Positions 38,321 through 46,931 of a stretch of DNA of 64,000 nt are shown piece after piece; the stretch's first letter is position 1; each line of letters begins with the position of its first letter. The position numbers and the translations under genes are program-made. The notes under the pieces are model-generated. The model searched no databases and was not told where the DNA came from. It saw nothing but the letters and a program-made list of their open reading frames with translations. Source of the stretch: Brevibacterium moorei (GTDB lineage Bacteria > Actinomycetota > Actinomycetes > Actinomycetales > Brevibacteriaceae); the NCBI RefSeq assembly GCF_024580735.1, contig NZ_JANIJX010000019.1:1-64000 (forward strand), written 5' to 3'.

Positions 38321-39802
38321 GTGAAGTACCAAGAGGCCATCGAAAAGTACGATCCGGTCCTGGGCATCGAGGTCCATGTCGAGCTGGGCACGACCACGAA
38401 GATGTTCGACGGCGCGCCCAACACCTTTGGCGGGGGTCCGAACTCAAACACCACCCCGGTGTCGCTGGGCCTGCCCGGCGCGCTGCCCGTGGTGAACAAG
38501 AAGGGCGTGGAATACGCGGTCAAGATCGGCCTGGCACTGGGCTGCTCGATCGCGGAATCCTGCCGCTTCGCCCGCAAGCAGTATTTCTACCCGGATCTGG
38601 CGAAGAACTTCCAGACCAGCCAGTACGACGAGCCGATCGCCTATGAGGGCCGGGTCGAGGTCGAGCTGGAGGATGGAACCCTGTTCGAGGTCCCCGTGGA
38701 GCGCGCGCACATGGAGGAGGACGCCGGTAAGAACACCCACGTGGGTGGCGCCGACGGCCGGATCCACGGCGCCGACCACTCCCTGGTCGACTTCAACCGG
38801 GCGGGCGTGCCGCTGGTGGAGATCGTGACCCACCCGATCGAGGGTGCGGGGGAACGCGCTCCCGAGGTCGCCTCGGCCTATGTCAAGACTCTGCGGGACA
38901 TCTTCCGCGCCCTGGGCGTGTCCGAGGCCCGGATGGAGCAGGGCAATGTGCGCGCCGACATCAACGTGTCGCTGCGCAAGACCCCGGAATCGCCGCTGGG
39001 CACGCGCACGGAGACGAAGAACGTCAACTCCTTCCGCTCGATCGAGCGCGCGGTGCGCACCGAGATCATCCGCCAGGCGGAGATCTTGGACGCAGGCGGC
39101 ACGATCACGCAGGAGACCCGTCACTTCAACGAGGCCACGGGCGACACCCGCTCGGGCCGGCCGAAGTCGGATGCCGACGACTACCGCTACTTCCCGGAGC
39201 CGGACCTGGTGCCGGTCGTGCCGGACCGCGCCTGGGTCGAGTCCCTGCGGGAGAACCTGCCGGAACTGCCCGCGGCCAAGCGGCGCAGGCTGCGCGGCGA
39301 GTGGGGCTTCAGCGAACTGGAGATGCGCGATATCGTCAACGCGGATCTGTTGGACCCGATCGAGGACACCGTCGCCGCCGGCGCCAAGCCCGCCGCCGCG
39401 CGTAAATGGTGGACCGGTGAGATCGCCCGACAGGCCAAGCAGCTGGAGCGTTCCGCCGCCGAACTGGTCACCCCGGCGCAGGTCGCCGAACTGGCCGGCC
39501 TGGTGGCCGATGGGAAGCTCAACGATAAGCTTGCCCGCAAGGTGCTCGAAGGGGTCATCGCTGGCGAGGGCGACCCCGCCGCGGTGATGGCCGCCAAGGG
39601 CCTGGAGATCGTGCAGGACGACGGCGCGCTGGAGGCCGCCGTGGATGCCGCGATCGCGGACAACCCGGATGTGGTCGAGAAGATCAAGGGCGGCAAGCAG
39701 CAGGCCATCGGCGCGCTGATCGGCCCGATCATGAAGGCCACCCGCGGCCAAGCCGATGCAGGTGCCGCGCGGAAGATGATTCTGGCCAAGCTGGGGCTCT
39801 AA
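38321..39802 (+). CDS. gatB: Asp/Glu-tRNA amidotransferase subunit B
   Basis: Activates and transamidates the mischarged aminoacyl-tRNA. The product is 493 aa. [27 protein letters not shown], the [18 protein letters not shown] region, EEDAGKNTH and [12 protein letters not shown] are all in the kinase-like domain. The C-terminal YqeY-like tail domain (about 400-493) ends [21 protein letters not shown] start. Three 8-bp tandem repeats begin over its stop codon, followed by a strong palindrome. Confidence 0.96.
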   Translation: MKYQEAIEKYDPVLGIEVHVELGTTTKMFDGAPNTFGGGPNSNTTPVSLGLPGALPVVNKKGVEYAVKIGLALGCSIAESCRFARKQYFYPDLAKNFQTSQYDEPIAYEGRVEVELEDGTLFEVPVERAHMEEDAGKNTHVGGADGRIHGADHSLVDFNRAGVPLVEIVTHPIEGAGERAPEVASAYVKTLRDIFRALGVSEARMEQGNVRADINVSLRKTPESPLGTRTETKNVNSFRSIERAVRTEIIRQAEILDAGGTITQETRHFNEATGDTRSGRPKSDADDYRYFPEPDLVPVVPDRAWVESLRENLPELPAAKRRRLRGEWGFSELEMRDIVNADLLDPIEDTVAAGAKPAAARKWWTGEIARQAKQLERSAAELVTPAQVAELAGLVADGKLNDKLARKVLEGVIAGEGDPAAVMAAKGLEIVQDDGALEAAVDAAIADNPDVVEKIKGGKQQAIGALIGPIMKATRGQADAGAARKMILAKLGL

Positions 39803-39824
39803 GGCTCTAAGGCTCTAAGGCTCT
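39795..39824. repeat. Octamer tandem repeat over the gatB stop
   Basis: GGCTCTAA occurs three times (39795-39802, 39803-39810, 39811-39818), followed by GGCTCT. The first TAA is the gatB stop. Since 8 is not a multiple of 3, the three TAAs lie in three different frames. Confidence 0.9.
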
Positions 39825-39825
39825 T

Positions 39826-39888
39826 CGCCGAGTCGTCACAAAAGTCCGTTCAACCCCCGGGTTGGGCGGACTTTTGTGACGGTCCGGC
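39826..39888. terminator. Long palindrome between gatB and the DUF6069-like gene
   Basis: Arms 39835-39848 and 39867-39880 are a perfect 14-bp inverted repeat (GTCACAAAAGTCCG). Inside it, CAACCC pairs with GGGTTG, so the hairpin is nearly loop-less, and the flanks (CGCCGAGTC and GGTCCGGCG) also pair imperfectly. Convergent genes on both sides make a bidirectional terminator likely. Confidence 0.75.
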
Positions 39889-39909
39889 GGATGCTAGGTC
39901 CGGCGGATG

Positions 39910-40299
39910 CTAGGTTTGCTGGGGTCTGGCCCAGAGCTGGGCCGCGCACCAGCAGATGCCGACGATGCAGTGCATTGCGGCCAATCCCCACATGGTGCCT
40001 GCGTCGGTCGCCGCGGTCAGCGGGGCCACGGTGCTGAGCACTCCCACAACCAGGCCGATCCAGGCCAACGGCGTGTGGACCTTCGGTGCTTTGCGCTCGA
40101 TGAGCCAGACGATGACCGCTGCGATGAGCAGTGGGACGAATGACGCCAGCGCGGGCATGAACCCTGCAACGGTGATGATGGGACCGCCGAAGCCGGCTGT
40201 CATCGCGGCGCCGGCGGCGTGCGCGATGGCGTAGATGATCGAATTGATGATGGCAGCCGCAAGTCCTGCGGCGATGCCGGCGGTGATGGTGCGTGTCAT
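39910..40299 (-). CDS. DUF6069-like four-helix membrane protein
   Basis: The product is 129 aa with four hydrophobic segments starting ITAGIAAGLAAAIINSIIYAIA, IITVAGFMPALASFVPLLIAAVIVWL, TPLAWIGLVVGVLSTVAPL and MWGLAAMHCIVGICWCAAQL. The basic turn ERKAPKVH separates helices 2 and 3. This matches the size and pattern of DUF6069 proteins. Function unknown. An excellent GGAGGAGGT box precedes the ATG. The gene lies alone between two related palindromes whose outer 15 bp are inverted copies, so the whole 600-bp unit may be an insertion. Confidence 0.6.
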   Translation of the reverse strand: MTRTITAGIAAGLAAAIINSIIYAIAHAAGAAMTAGFGGPIITVAGFMPALASFVPLLIAAVIVWLIERKAPKVHTPLAWIGLVVGVLSTVAPLTAATDAGTMWGLAAMHCIVGICWCAAQLWARPQQT

Positions 40300-40361
40300 G
40301 ACGACCTCCTCCGATTACCCCATAGGTTCCTCCCGCTGTGCGAGGAGGTCAAGGGTTCTTA

Positions 40362-40425
40362 CCGTCGAGGCGTCACACATGTGCGGTGGTGCGCTGGTAC
40401 CGCGCACATCTGTGACGACTCGGCG
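40362..40425. terminator. Long palindrome between pdxT and the DUF6069-like gene
   Basis: Arms 40372-40385 and 40403-40416 pair at 13 of 14 positions (GTCACAcATGTGCG), and the outer flanks (TCGAGGC with GACTCGG) extend the pairing. Its right end (40411-40425) is the exact inverse of the left end of the palindrome at 39826-39840. It is placed downstream of pdxT, so termination of pdxST is the likely role. Confidence 0.65.
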
Positions 40426-40432
40426 GGAGAGG

Positions 40433-41059
40433 TCAGGTCAGCCGGAGGAGTTCGCGGTGGATCGTGGGGTCGCCGGTGAGCTCGGGGTGGAAGCTGATGC
40501 CCAGGATGTTGCCCTGCCGCACGCCGACGATGGCACCCGGTGCATCATGGTCCGCCTCGTTCACGCCGTCCGGGGCGGCTATGGCCGGCCGCCGCGCGAT
40601 GATATCGACCCCAGGCCCCACCTGTACGACCTGCGGGGCGCGGATGAAGGCGGTGCGCACGGGGCCGAACTCGGTGTCCAGTGCGACCTCGGCCGAATCG
40701 ATCTGCCGACCGAAGGCATTGCGCCGCACCGTCACGTCCAGCACACCCAGGCTCTGCTGCCCGGGCGCGGGATCCGCGATGCGCCTGGCCAACATGATGA
40801 GCCCCGCGCAGGTGCCCAGGGTGGGCAGCCCGCCGGCGATCACCTCGATCAGTCGTTCGCGCAGACCCAGGATCCGGGTCAGCCGGTCGATGGTCGAGGA
40901 CTCGCCACCCGGCAGCACCAGGGCAGACAATCCTTCCAGCCCGCCGGCCCTGCGCACCAACCGGACCTCGGCTCCCAACCCGGCGAGCAGCTCGGCGTGC
41001 TCGCGCACCCCGCCCTGCAGGGCCAGGACCCCGACGGGGCCAGGCACCTTGACGCTCAC
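40433..41059 (-). CDS. pdxT: Pyridoxal 5'-phosphate synthase glutaminase subunit
   Basis: Supplies ammonia from glutamine to PdxS for de novo PLP synthesis. The product is 208 aa, a class I glutaminase. [22 protein letters not shown], the catalytic Cys in [10 protein letters not shown], and His-Glu in SFHPELTGD are present. It overlaps pdxS by 4 bp, the usual coupled order pdxS-pdxT. Confidence 0.95.
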   Translation of the reverse strand: MSVKVPGPVGVLALQGGVREHAELLAGLGAEVRLVRRAGGLEGLSALVLPGGESSTIDRLTRILGLRERLIEVIAGGLPTLGTCAGLIMLARRIADPAPGQQSLGVLDVTVRRNAFGRQIDSAEVALDTEFGPVRTAFIRAPQVVQVGPGVDIIARRPAIAAPDGVNEADHDAPGAIVGVRQGNILGISFHPELTGDPTIHRELLRLT

Positions 41060-42018
41060 CAGCCGCGTTCGGCCAGGCGGTGCGGTGCGGGCAGGTCGGC
41101 GACGTTGATGCCGACCATGGCCTCGCCCAGGCCCCGCGAGGCCTCCGCGATGGCGGCCGGGTCGTCGTACTGCGCAGTCGCCTTGACGATCGCGGCGGCG
41201 CGGGCTGCGGGATTGCCCGACTTGAAAATGCCCGAACCGACGAACACGCCGTCGGCGCCCAGCTGCATCATGAGCGCGGCATCGGCTGGAGTCGCCACGC
41301 CGCCGGCGGTGAACAGCACGACCGGCAGTTCCCCGCGGGCAGCGACCTCGCGGACGATCTCATAGGGCGCCTGGAGCTCCTTGGCAGCGACGTAGAGCTC
41401 CTCGGGATTGTTCTTGTACAGGGCGGACAGCTGCCCGATCTGCCCCCGGATGGTGCGGATGTGCTTGGTCGCCTCGGACACGTCGCCGGTCCCGGCCTCG
41501 CCCTTGGACCGGATCATGGCCGCGCCCTCGGCGATGCGGCGCAGGGCCTCGCCCAGGTTCGTCGCCCCGCACACGAAGGGCACGGTGAAGCGCTGCTTGT
41601 CGATGTGGTTGACGTAGTCGGCCGGGGACAGGACCTCGGACTCGTCGATGTAGTCCACCCCCAGGTGCTGAAGGACCTGGGCCTCGACCTGGTGGCCGAT
41701 GCGGGCCTTGGCCATGACCGGGATGGAAACGGCCTCGATGATGGAGTCGATGAGGTCGGGGTCGCTCATCCGGGCCACGCCGCCCTGGGCGCGGATGTCG
41801 GCGGGCACGCGTTCGAGTGCCATCACGGCCACCGCGCCGGAATCCTCGGCGATGCGGGCCTGTTCGGCGGTGACGACGTCCATGATGACGCCGCCCTTGA
41901 GCATGTCTGCCAGGCCCCGCTTGACCAGCGGGCTGCCCAGCGTGGGGGTTGCGGGATCGGTGGTGGTCCGCGATGTGGTCGGTCTGGTGTTCTGCGGTGC
42001 TTCGTTCAAAAGGGTCAT
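41056..42018 (-). CDS. pdxS: Pyridoxal 5'-phosphate synthase lyase subunit
   Basis: Forms PLP from ribose 5-phosphate, glyceraldehyde 3-phosphate and ammonia in a dodecamer with PdxT. The product is 320 aa. A variable N-terminus (about 1-28, Thr/Pro-rich) precedes the highly conserved barrel: [53 protein letters not shown] with a catalytic Lys, and the [13 protein letters not shown] phosphate site. CAGGAT lies 6 nt before the ATG with no RBS, a weak leaderless-type promoter that would suit activation by PdxR. Confidence 0.97.
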   Translation of the reverse strand: MTLLNEAPQNTRPTTSRTTTDPATPTLGSPLVKRGLADMLKGGVIMDVVTAEQARIAEDSGAVAVMALERVPADIRAQGGVARMSDPDLIDSIIEAVSIPVMAKARIGHQVEAQVLQHLGVDYIDESEVLSPADYVNHIDKQRFTVPFVCGATNLGEALRRIAEGAAMIRSKGEAGTGDVSEATKHIRTIRGQIGQLSALYKNNPEELYVAAKELQAPYEIVREVAARGELPVVLFTAGGVATPADAALMMQLGADGVFVGSGIFKSGNPAARAAAIVKATAQYDDPAAIAEASRGLGEAMVGINVADLPAPHRLAERGW

Positions 42019-42113
42019 GTGATCATCCTGAACCCGACAAGTGGTCTGACACCAGATCCAGAAAATGCGAGTTGAATTGGACCACTTAGTGATTCGGGTG
42101 GATTATGGGTGGC
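42019..42113. promoter_or_regulatory. pdxST/pdxR divergent control region with inverted operator pair
   Basis: AAGTGGTC (42039-42046) and its exact inverse GACCACTT (42080-42087) stand 33 bp apart between the divergent genes. They resemble the AAGTGG-type sites described for corynebacterial PdxR. TTGGAC (42077-42082), 18 bp and GATTAT (42101-42106) form a pdxR promoter whose -35 overlaps the right operator, implying autorepression. The left operator lies upstream of the weak pdxS -10, suiting activation. Confidence 0.6.
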
Positions 42114-43742
42114 ATGGCCCGTACCGCCCGCGGCGTGGATTTGCCGCTGAACCTGCACCTGGAGCCCACCGCCGCGGGGGCACCTGGAACACATGTTCCC
42201 CTGCCGGAGCGCATCGCCTGGCAGATTCGCGATCTCATCACCCGGGGAGTCCTCTCACCTGGGCAGATGCTGCCGTCCACGCGCGCCCTGGGTGCTCGCC
42301 TGGGGGTGTCAAGGGGAACCGTTGTGACCGCCTTCGAACAGTTGGTGGCCGAGGGTTATCTGGATGCCGAACGAGGCAGTGGAACGGCGGTGAGCGAGGA
42401 CTTGCGGCTGTTGCCCAAGCCGCTGCCTCAACCGCTGCCCGAACCCGTCCCGAAAACGGTGTCGGGAACCGGGCGGGAACCTCGGCGCAGGGGAGTCGGG
42501 CCCGACCCCCGTGTCTCGAGAAGCGAGACACACGAGGCGGGGGATCCTATCGACCTGCGGCCCGCGGCCAGCCGGGGCATCGCCCTGCCGACTCCGCAGT
42601 GGCGAGCTGCCTGGCGCGCCGCGGCGGCCGGTGGCGGCGACCAGCCGGAGCCACTGGGATCCTGGGCGCTGCGCGCAGCACTGGCCGAACGCACCCGGCG
42701 GGTCCGCGCGGTGGCCGGCACCCCCGCCGACTACATCATCACCGCAGGCGCCCGTGAGGGGCTGCAACTGCTGCTGACCGCGCTGCGGGCCCGAATCGCC
42801 CGGCCCACCGAGGCCGCCGGCCGGCCCGTCGGCCAGGCGCGGTCCAGTGCCGGCGCCGCCTGCCGGGACCGGCCCGCAGGCCGACTGCGCATCGCCTTCG
42901 AAAGCCCCGGCTACCCCAGCCTGCGCCAGGTCCCCCTGCTCACCGGCGACGAGGTCGTGCCCGCCCCGGTGGACGCCCACGGGGTCGATCCCGCGCTCCT
43001 GCCCGAGGGCATCGACGCGCTGGTCGTCACGCCCTCGCACCAGTATCCATCAGGCGGTTCCCTGCCGGTCGAACGGCGGTTGGCCCTGCTGGCCGCGGCC
43101 CGTGAGCGTGGTTTCCTGGTCGTCGAGGACGAACACACGGCGGAGTGGCGCTGGTCGGGCGCGCCGCTGCCCGCGCTGGCCGGACTGGACGATCCGGAGC
43201 ATCCGGTGACGGTGCTCTCGGGTTCCCTGTCCTCGCTCATCCATCCGGGGGTGGCGGTGGGTTACCTCAAGGTTCCGCCGTCTCTGTTGGAGCTCATGCG
43301 CCGGGTGCGCGAGGTCACCGCGAGTCCGGTGAACACCGTCGCGCAGGCGGCGCTGGCCACGTTCATCACCTCCGGTGCGCTGGAGAGGCACCTGCAGAGC
43401 GCGCGCAGTGCCAATCGGCGCAGGCTCGACGTGGTCCACCGAGGTCTGGAGGGTGCCCCCGGACTGCAGGTGCAGCCGGTGCCCGGCGGACTGCAGGCGG
43501 TGGTGAACATCGTGGGGCGTGCCGCGGGCGAGGCCGAATGGATCACGGCGGCGCACCGGTCCGGAGTGCTGGTCACGGGTCTGGGGGAGTATTGGCTGGG
43601 AGGTTCGAGCGCGCAGTTGCCGCGCGCTCAGGGGATCGTGCTGGGCTTCGGGGTGGCCGATGACCAGCTGCGCGAGGGGCTGGAACGGTTGCGCACAACC
43701 GCGCAGCATCTGAGTCGTTCCACGCCAGGTACTCACCTTTGA
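42114..43742 (+). CDS. pdxR: PdxR, MocR-family regulator with the PLP lysine missing
   Basis: The product is 542 aa. An N-terminal GntR winged helix (about 28-92, IRDLITRGVLSPGQMLPSTRALGARLGVSRGTVVTAFEQL) and a Pro-rich linker precede an aminotransferase-like domain (about 165-540). That domain keeps TPSHQYPSG and VVEDEHTAEW, but where MocR proteins have SK in GTFSKxLxPxxRxG it reads SGSLSSLIHPGVAVG: Ser374 replaces the Schiff-base Lys and Ala381 the phosphate-binding Arg. Divergence from pdxST strongly supports the PdxR assignment. How it senses PLP without the lysine is open. ATG 42114 (leaderless, GATTAT 7 nt upstream) is preferred over ATG 42105. Confidence 0.85.
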   Translation: MARTARGVDLPLNLHLEPTAAGAPGTHVPLPERIAWQIRDLITRGVLSPGQMLPSTRALGARLGVSRGTVVTAFEQLVAEGYLDAERGSGTAVSEDLRLLPKPLPQPLPEPVPKTVSGTGREPRRRGVGPDPRVSRSETHEAGDPIDLRPAASRGIALPTPQWRAAWRAAAAGGGDQPEPLGSWALRAALAERTRRVRAVAGTPADYIITAGAREGLQLLLTALRARIARPTEAAGRPVGQARSSAGAACRDRPAGRLRIAFESPGYPSLRQVPLLTGDEVVPAPVDAHGVDPALLPEGIDALVVTPSHQYPSGGSLPVERRLALLAAARERGFLVVEDEHTAEWRWSGAPLPALAGLDDPEHPVTVLSGSLSSLIHPGVAVGYLKVPPSLLELMRRVREVTASPVNTVAQAALATFITSGALERHLQSARSANRRRLDVVHRGLEGAPGLQVQPVPGGLQAVVNIVGRAAGEAEWITAAHRSGVLVTGLGEYWLGGSSAQLPRAQGIVLGFGVADDQLREGLERLRTTAQHLSRSTPGTHL

Positions 43743-43817
43743 GTTCCACTAGGTCCCGAAATGTCGATTGGGATCGTTCCCGCAGCGGATTTTCGACGAT
43801 TCGAGACGTAGTGGAAC
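43743..43817. terminator. 75-bp imperfect palindrome after pdxR
   Basis: It starts on the base after the pdxR stop. Arm 43743-43768 pairs imperfectly with 43793-43817: GTTCCACTA against TAGTGGAAC is perfect, and further pairing runs through TCGA. It lies between convergent genes, so a bidirectional terminator is likely. Confidence 0.65.
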
Positions 43818-43851
43818 CGGACGTAGAGGAACTGGGCAGGGCGGAAGCGGG

Positions 43852-44799
43852 TCAGTGGTGGGGATTCGGGTTGCGGGTGTCCGATTCCCAGGTCAGTGAA
43901 GTGTCTGCGGTGACCTCATAGGCTTCGAGGCGCTCATCGGTCAGGATCCGGTCGATGAGTGGCCGGGGTCCTGCGATGATCGTGGAATCCCAGTCGATCT
44001 CGCTGGCCAGCACCCACTGGTGGTCGTCGGACCAGAGCATTTGCGGGGTATTGCCGCCCAATGGGGTGCACCATTCCGGCAGGTCCCATCCCGTCGGGTC
44101 GGGGTCGTCGGGCGGGCAGGGGACGGGCTGTTCGCTCAGTTCCTCCGCGCTCGCGGTGAAGAGGAAGAATTCGCGGCCGGGCCACTCCATCTTGGGCCCT
44201 GCGGCCCGCGCGACTCCTCCCTGGCCGGCGGCGCCCGCGGTGCGTCCGGCCTCGGCGAATAGCCTGGCGTAAGCTTCCCGGCGCTTGCGCTTGGGTATGA
44301 GACCGAGGCGCATGGCCCGGAAGCGTATTCGCATGGAGATGCTGAACTTCAGTTCTCCTGGGGTGAAGAAGCCGTGGAACCCGTCCCAGACCGCTCCGTA
44401 CAGCAGGTCGGGGGTCGAGGTTTCCTGGGCCAGGTGCTCTAGTAATGCGGCGAGGCAGCGAAACCCTGGTGTGCCCAAGTCCGGTTGGCCCGCGCCCCAT
44501 CCGTCTGCATAGCAGTTGACTTCCTGTTCCAGCGCCGTCCACTGCACTGTCGGATGCATGGTCAGCCCATTACGCTTTGCCATTTCGGCCCAGCGCCAGG
44601 TTGTTGTTTCTACAATTCGGGGCTCGGGCCCGGGGATCTCCGGTTCCGTTAATGGGGGATCGAACCGATATGCCGTGAGTGGATGGAGGACGCGGGTATA
44701 GGCCTCGAATCCGGTCCCTGCCACGCCGCCGGCGGTCGCCCAGCCACCGGCCCGTGCCGTCAGCCAATCACCGGCCTCGGCGCTGTGCAGAATCCTCAT
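43852..44799 (-). CDS. Uncharacterised soluble protein
   Basis: The product is 315 aa. No signal peptide or helix. It is rich in Trp and aromatic residues. Distinct segments are ETTTWRWAEMAKRNGL, the AVWDGFHGFFTPGELKF region, and a C-terminal block MLWSDDHQWVLASEIDWDSTIIAGPRPLIDRILTDERLEAYEV. That last pattern (W-x-D-x-x-W-x-x-A-x-E-I-D-W-D-S-T) is common in unannotated actinobacterial proteins. The start ATG 44799 is chosen over 44829 because TACGGT lies 6 nt before it. Function cannot be inferred. Confidence 0.6.
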   Translation of the reverse strand: MRILHSAEAGDWLTARAGGWATAGGVAGTGFEAYTRVLHPLTAYRFDPPLTEPEIPGPEPRIVETTTWRWAEMAKRNGLTMHPTVQWTALEQEVNCYADGWGAGQPDLGTPGFRCLAALLEHLAQETSTPDLLYGAVWDGFHGFFTPGELKFSISMRIRFRAMRLGLIPKRKRREAYARLFAEAGRTAGAAGQGGVARAAGPKMEWPGREFFLFTASAEELSEQPVPCPPDDPDPTGWDLPEWCTPLGGNTPQMLWSDDHQWVLASEIDWDSTIIAGPRPLIDRILTDERLEAYEVTADTSLTWESDTRNPNPHH

Positions 44800-44956
44800 C
44801 CGGCAACCGTACCCCGGCCGGCGGAGCATCCGGTTCTGTGCGCAGGGCGTCCGGCACCGTGCCCAGCACCATGTCAGGGGTCGGGACTAGAATCCAGCAC
44901 AAACACGTTGGACCGGATACGGGCATCGGGCGTGAGCGACGTGAGCGGAGGCAGTG

Positions 44957-46051
44957 ATGGCGAAGAGGTCGTGGAGGACCCTGTGGCGCAATGAGTGCGG
45001 GGGTCTGCGCCCGGACTACCGGATCCTGGTGCCCGACAGCGTCAGCCCCGGCGTCATCGACGCCTGGCGCGCTCGCGGATACCGCGTTTCGGCGGCGCCG
45101 AACAGCAAGGGCGGGGCCTTGGCCCTGCCGGGTGTGGCCGCGGTGCCGGTGAAGGATCTGGGAACCTTCTGGCCGGTGGACCGGCCGGGGATGCGTCGCA
45201 ACCTGCTCAAGTCAAATGCGGCCTATCGGTTCACGGAGACGGCAGGCGCAGTGGCCACCGGCGCCACCGCGATACCGGCGACGGTGAGCACGCTGGCCAC
45301 GGATCAATTCGCCGCCGGCGGCTTCCTGGCCACCGGCATCGTCGCCGCAGTGTCCCTTGCCGCGGCCGGTTATACGGGGGTCAAATACCACCGCGATCCC
45401 AAGCGGCTGCGGAACAAGGACAAGAAGTCCGCCGCCGGCGCCCGCTGGATCACCCCGGAGATGCTGGGCTACACCGGCGGCCGCGGTGGCCAGGACACCG
45501 ACGAACAGCGCCTGTTCCAGGTCACCTGCCGGATCGCCCGCAAGATCGCGGCCACCACCGCGTGGACCCATCCACTGCTGACCGACCACGTCGCCAAGGT
45601 CGATCTGGATCATGCGGTCGCCTCGATCGGGCAGCGTCTGGTGGAGCTGTACCGGCTGCGCGCAGAACTGGAACGGGTGCGCGAACCGCAGCTGGCCGAC
45701 CAGATCGACGCCTACCAGGACCAGCTGGCCACCGCGTTCAACTCCCTGTCCGGCCGCGTCCTGGCGATGTCGGACTACCTGCTGCAGCTGCAGGAATTGG
45801 ATGTGCAGCTGCGGCTGCTGGAGCATTCGGAGACCGCCGGTCGGCTGGGCGAACGGGTGCTCGACGTGCTGGCGCGTACGGCAGCCGACGAGGACGCGGA
45901 CTGGCGGTTCCGCGAACTGGGCGTGGAGACGCAGGCCCATGCCGAGGCGATCCACGGGATGCTCACGCACCTCGACGTCACCGCGGGCCGCTTCGACGAC
46001 ATCGACCGGCAGCTCGACGAGTCGCGGAAACAGGAAGGGCGAACTCAGTAG
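44957..46051 (+). CDS. Hypothetical protein with two hydrophobic segments and coiled coil
   Basis: The product is 364 aa. The N-terminal part (1-75, DYRILVPDSVSPGVIDAWRARGYRV, LPGVAAVPVKDLGTFWPVDRPGMRRN) is soluble. Two weakly hydrophobic Ala/Thr/Gly segments (about 84-135) could span the membrane. A basic stretch (KYHRDPKRLRNKDKK) and a long helical, Leu/Gln/Glu-rich region (about 175-364) of coiled-coil type follow. RBS GGAGGC precedes ATG 44957. A TAGAAT box (44888-44893) suggests a promoter with a leader of about 60 nt. It is convergent with def (9-bp gap). Family not recognised. Confidence 0.55.
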   Translation: MAKRSWRTLWRNECGGLRPDYRILVPDSVSPGVIDAWRARGYRVSAAPNSKGGALALPGVAAVPVKDLGTFWPVDRPGMRRNLLKSNAAYRFTETAGAVATGATAIPATVSTLATDQFAAGGFLATGIVAAVSLAAAGYTGVKYHRDPKRLRNKDKKSAAGARWITPEMLGYTGGRGGQDTDEQRLFQVTCRIARKIAATTAWTHPLLTDHVAKVDLDHAVASIGQRLVELYRLRAELERVREPQLADQIDAYQDQLATAFNSLSGRVLAMSDYLLQLQELDVQLRLLEHSETAGRLGERVLDVLARTAADEDADWRFRELGVETQAHAEAIHGMLTHLDVTAGRFDDIDRQLDESRKQEGRTQ

Positions 46052-46060
46052 CCGTATGGG

Positions 46061-46636
46061 TCAGTAGCCGAAGGGGTCAGGGTCTACTCCGGGCAGCCAG
46101 GTGTTGCCTGGAATGTTGAAGCCCTCGGCCTTCTGCGCGCGCTTCCAGCGCTTCGCCCACTTCTTGTCCAGCCGGTCGACGTAGAGCAGGCCCTGCAGGT
46201 GGTCGAACTCGTGCTGCATGATGCGGGCGAACCAGCCCTCCACCGTCAGCGACACCGTCTCGTTGTTCTCGTCCACCCCGGTGATCGTGACCTTGTGGGC
46301 CCGTTTGAGGGGGAAGTCCAAGCCGGGCACCGAAAGGCAGCCCTCGGACTCCTCGTCCGGGTCGGGCCGGCCGTCGGGCACCTTGGAGGCGACCAGGATG
46401 GGATTGATGAACACGCCCTTGCGGCGGACCTGGGCTGCCTCATCGTCGGCGTCGTAGACGAAGATCTGCTTGCCCACTCCGATCTGCGGGGCAGCGAGGC
46501 CCACCCCGTTGGATTTGTCCAGGGTTTCGTACATATCGGCGACCAGCTGCTTGAGCTCGTCGTCGAATTCGGTGACCTTCTCGGCCTTGACGTGCAGGAC
46601 GGGTTCGCCGTAGACGACGATGGGATGAACTGACAT
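46061..46636 (-). CDS. def: Peptide deformylase
   Basis: Removes the formyl group from nascent protein N-termini. The product is 191 aa. The three metal/active-site motifs are intact: [18 protein letters not shown] (Cys ligand) and QHEFDHLQG (two His and Glu). There is a C-terminal extension of about 20 residues. The frame is open upstream, but ATG 46636 starts the family-typical [20 protein letters not shown] lies 8 nt before it with GGGAG in between, so a leaderless or very short leader is likely. Confidence 0.95.
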   Translation of the reverse strand: MSVHPIVVYGEPVLHVKAEKVTEFDDELKQLVADMYETLDKSNGVGLAAPQIGVGKQIFVYDADDEAAQVRRKGVFINPILVASKVPDGRPDPDEESEGCLSVPGLDFPLKRAHKVTITGVDENNETVSLTVEGWFARIMQHEFDHLQGLLYVDRLDKKWAKRWKRAQKAEGFNIPGNTWLPGVDPDPFGY

Positions 46637-46931
46637 AATCTCCCATTCTAGTGCGCGCCCGGTGAGTGCGATCCAGCACGTGGGACCGCCGCCGGCCGGC
46701 ACCCGTCCGGAGCAATTCCGGATGGTGACCGAAGATGCACCGCTGCCGGATCTCCGACATAATGGGAAGCGTGACCCCGGCCCCACCGGGGATGAAACAA
46801 CAGCTGAAGCCATTGGCTGGTGTATGGGCGATGACGCCATGCGCCGTCGTGCATGCCGCGAGCATGTGGGCATTCGGCGCGAACCGGAATCCATCGCCTG
46901 GCATACCCAATCCAGAACAAAGGATTCAACA

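Noticed and set aside
42309-43040. Long minus-strand open frames inside pdxR
   Set aside because: Gly/Gln/Arg-rich antisense shadows without start signals. The plus strand has the GntR/aminotransferase protein.
46637-46931. Riboswitch or T-box upstream of cysK
   Set aside because: The 295-bp gap shows no T-box core, SAM-type conserved segments or terminator with T-run before the cysK RBS.
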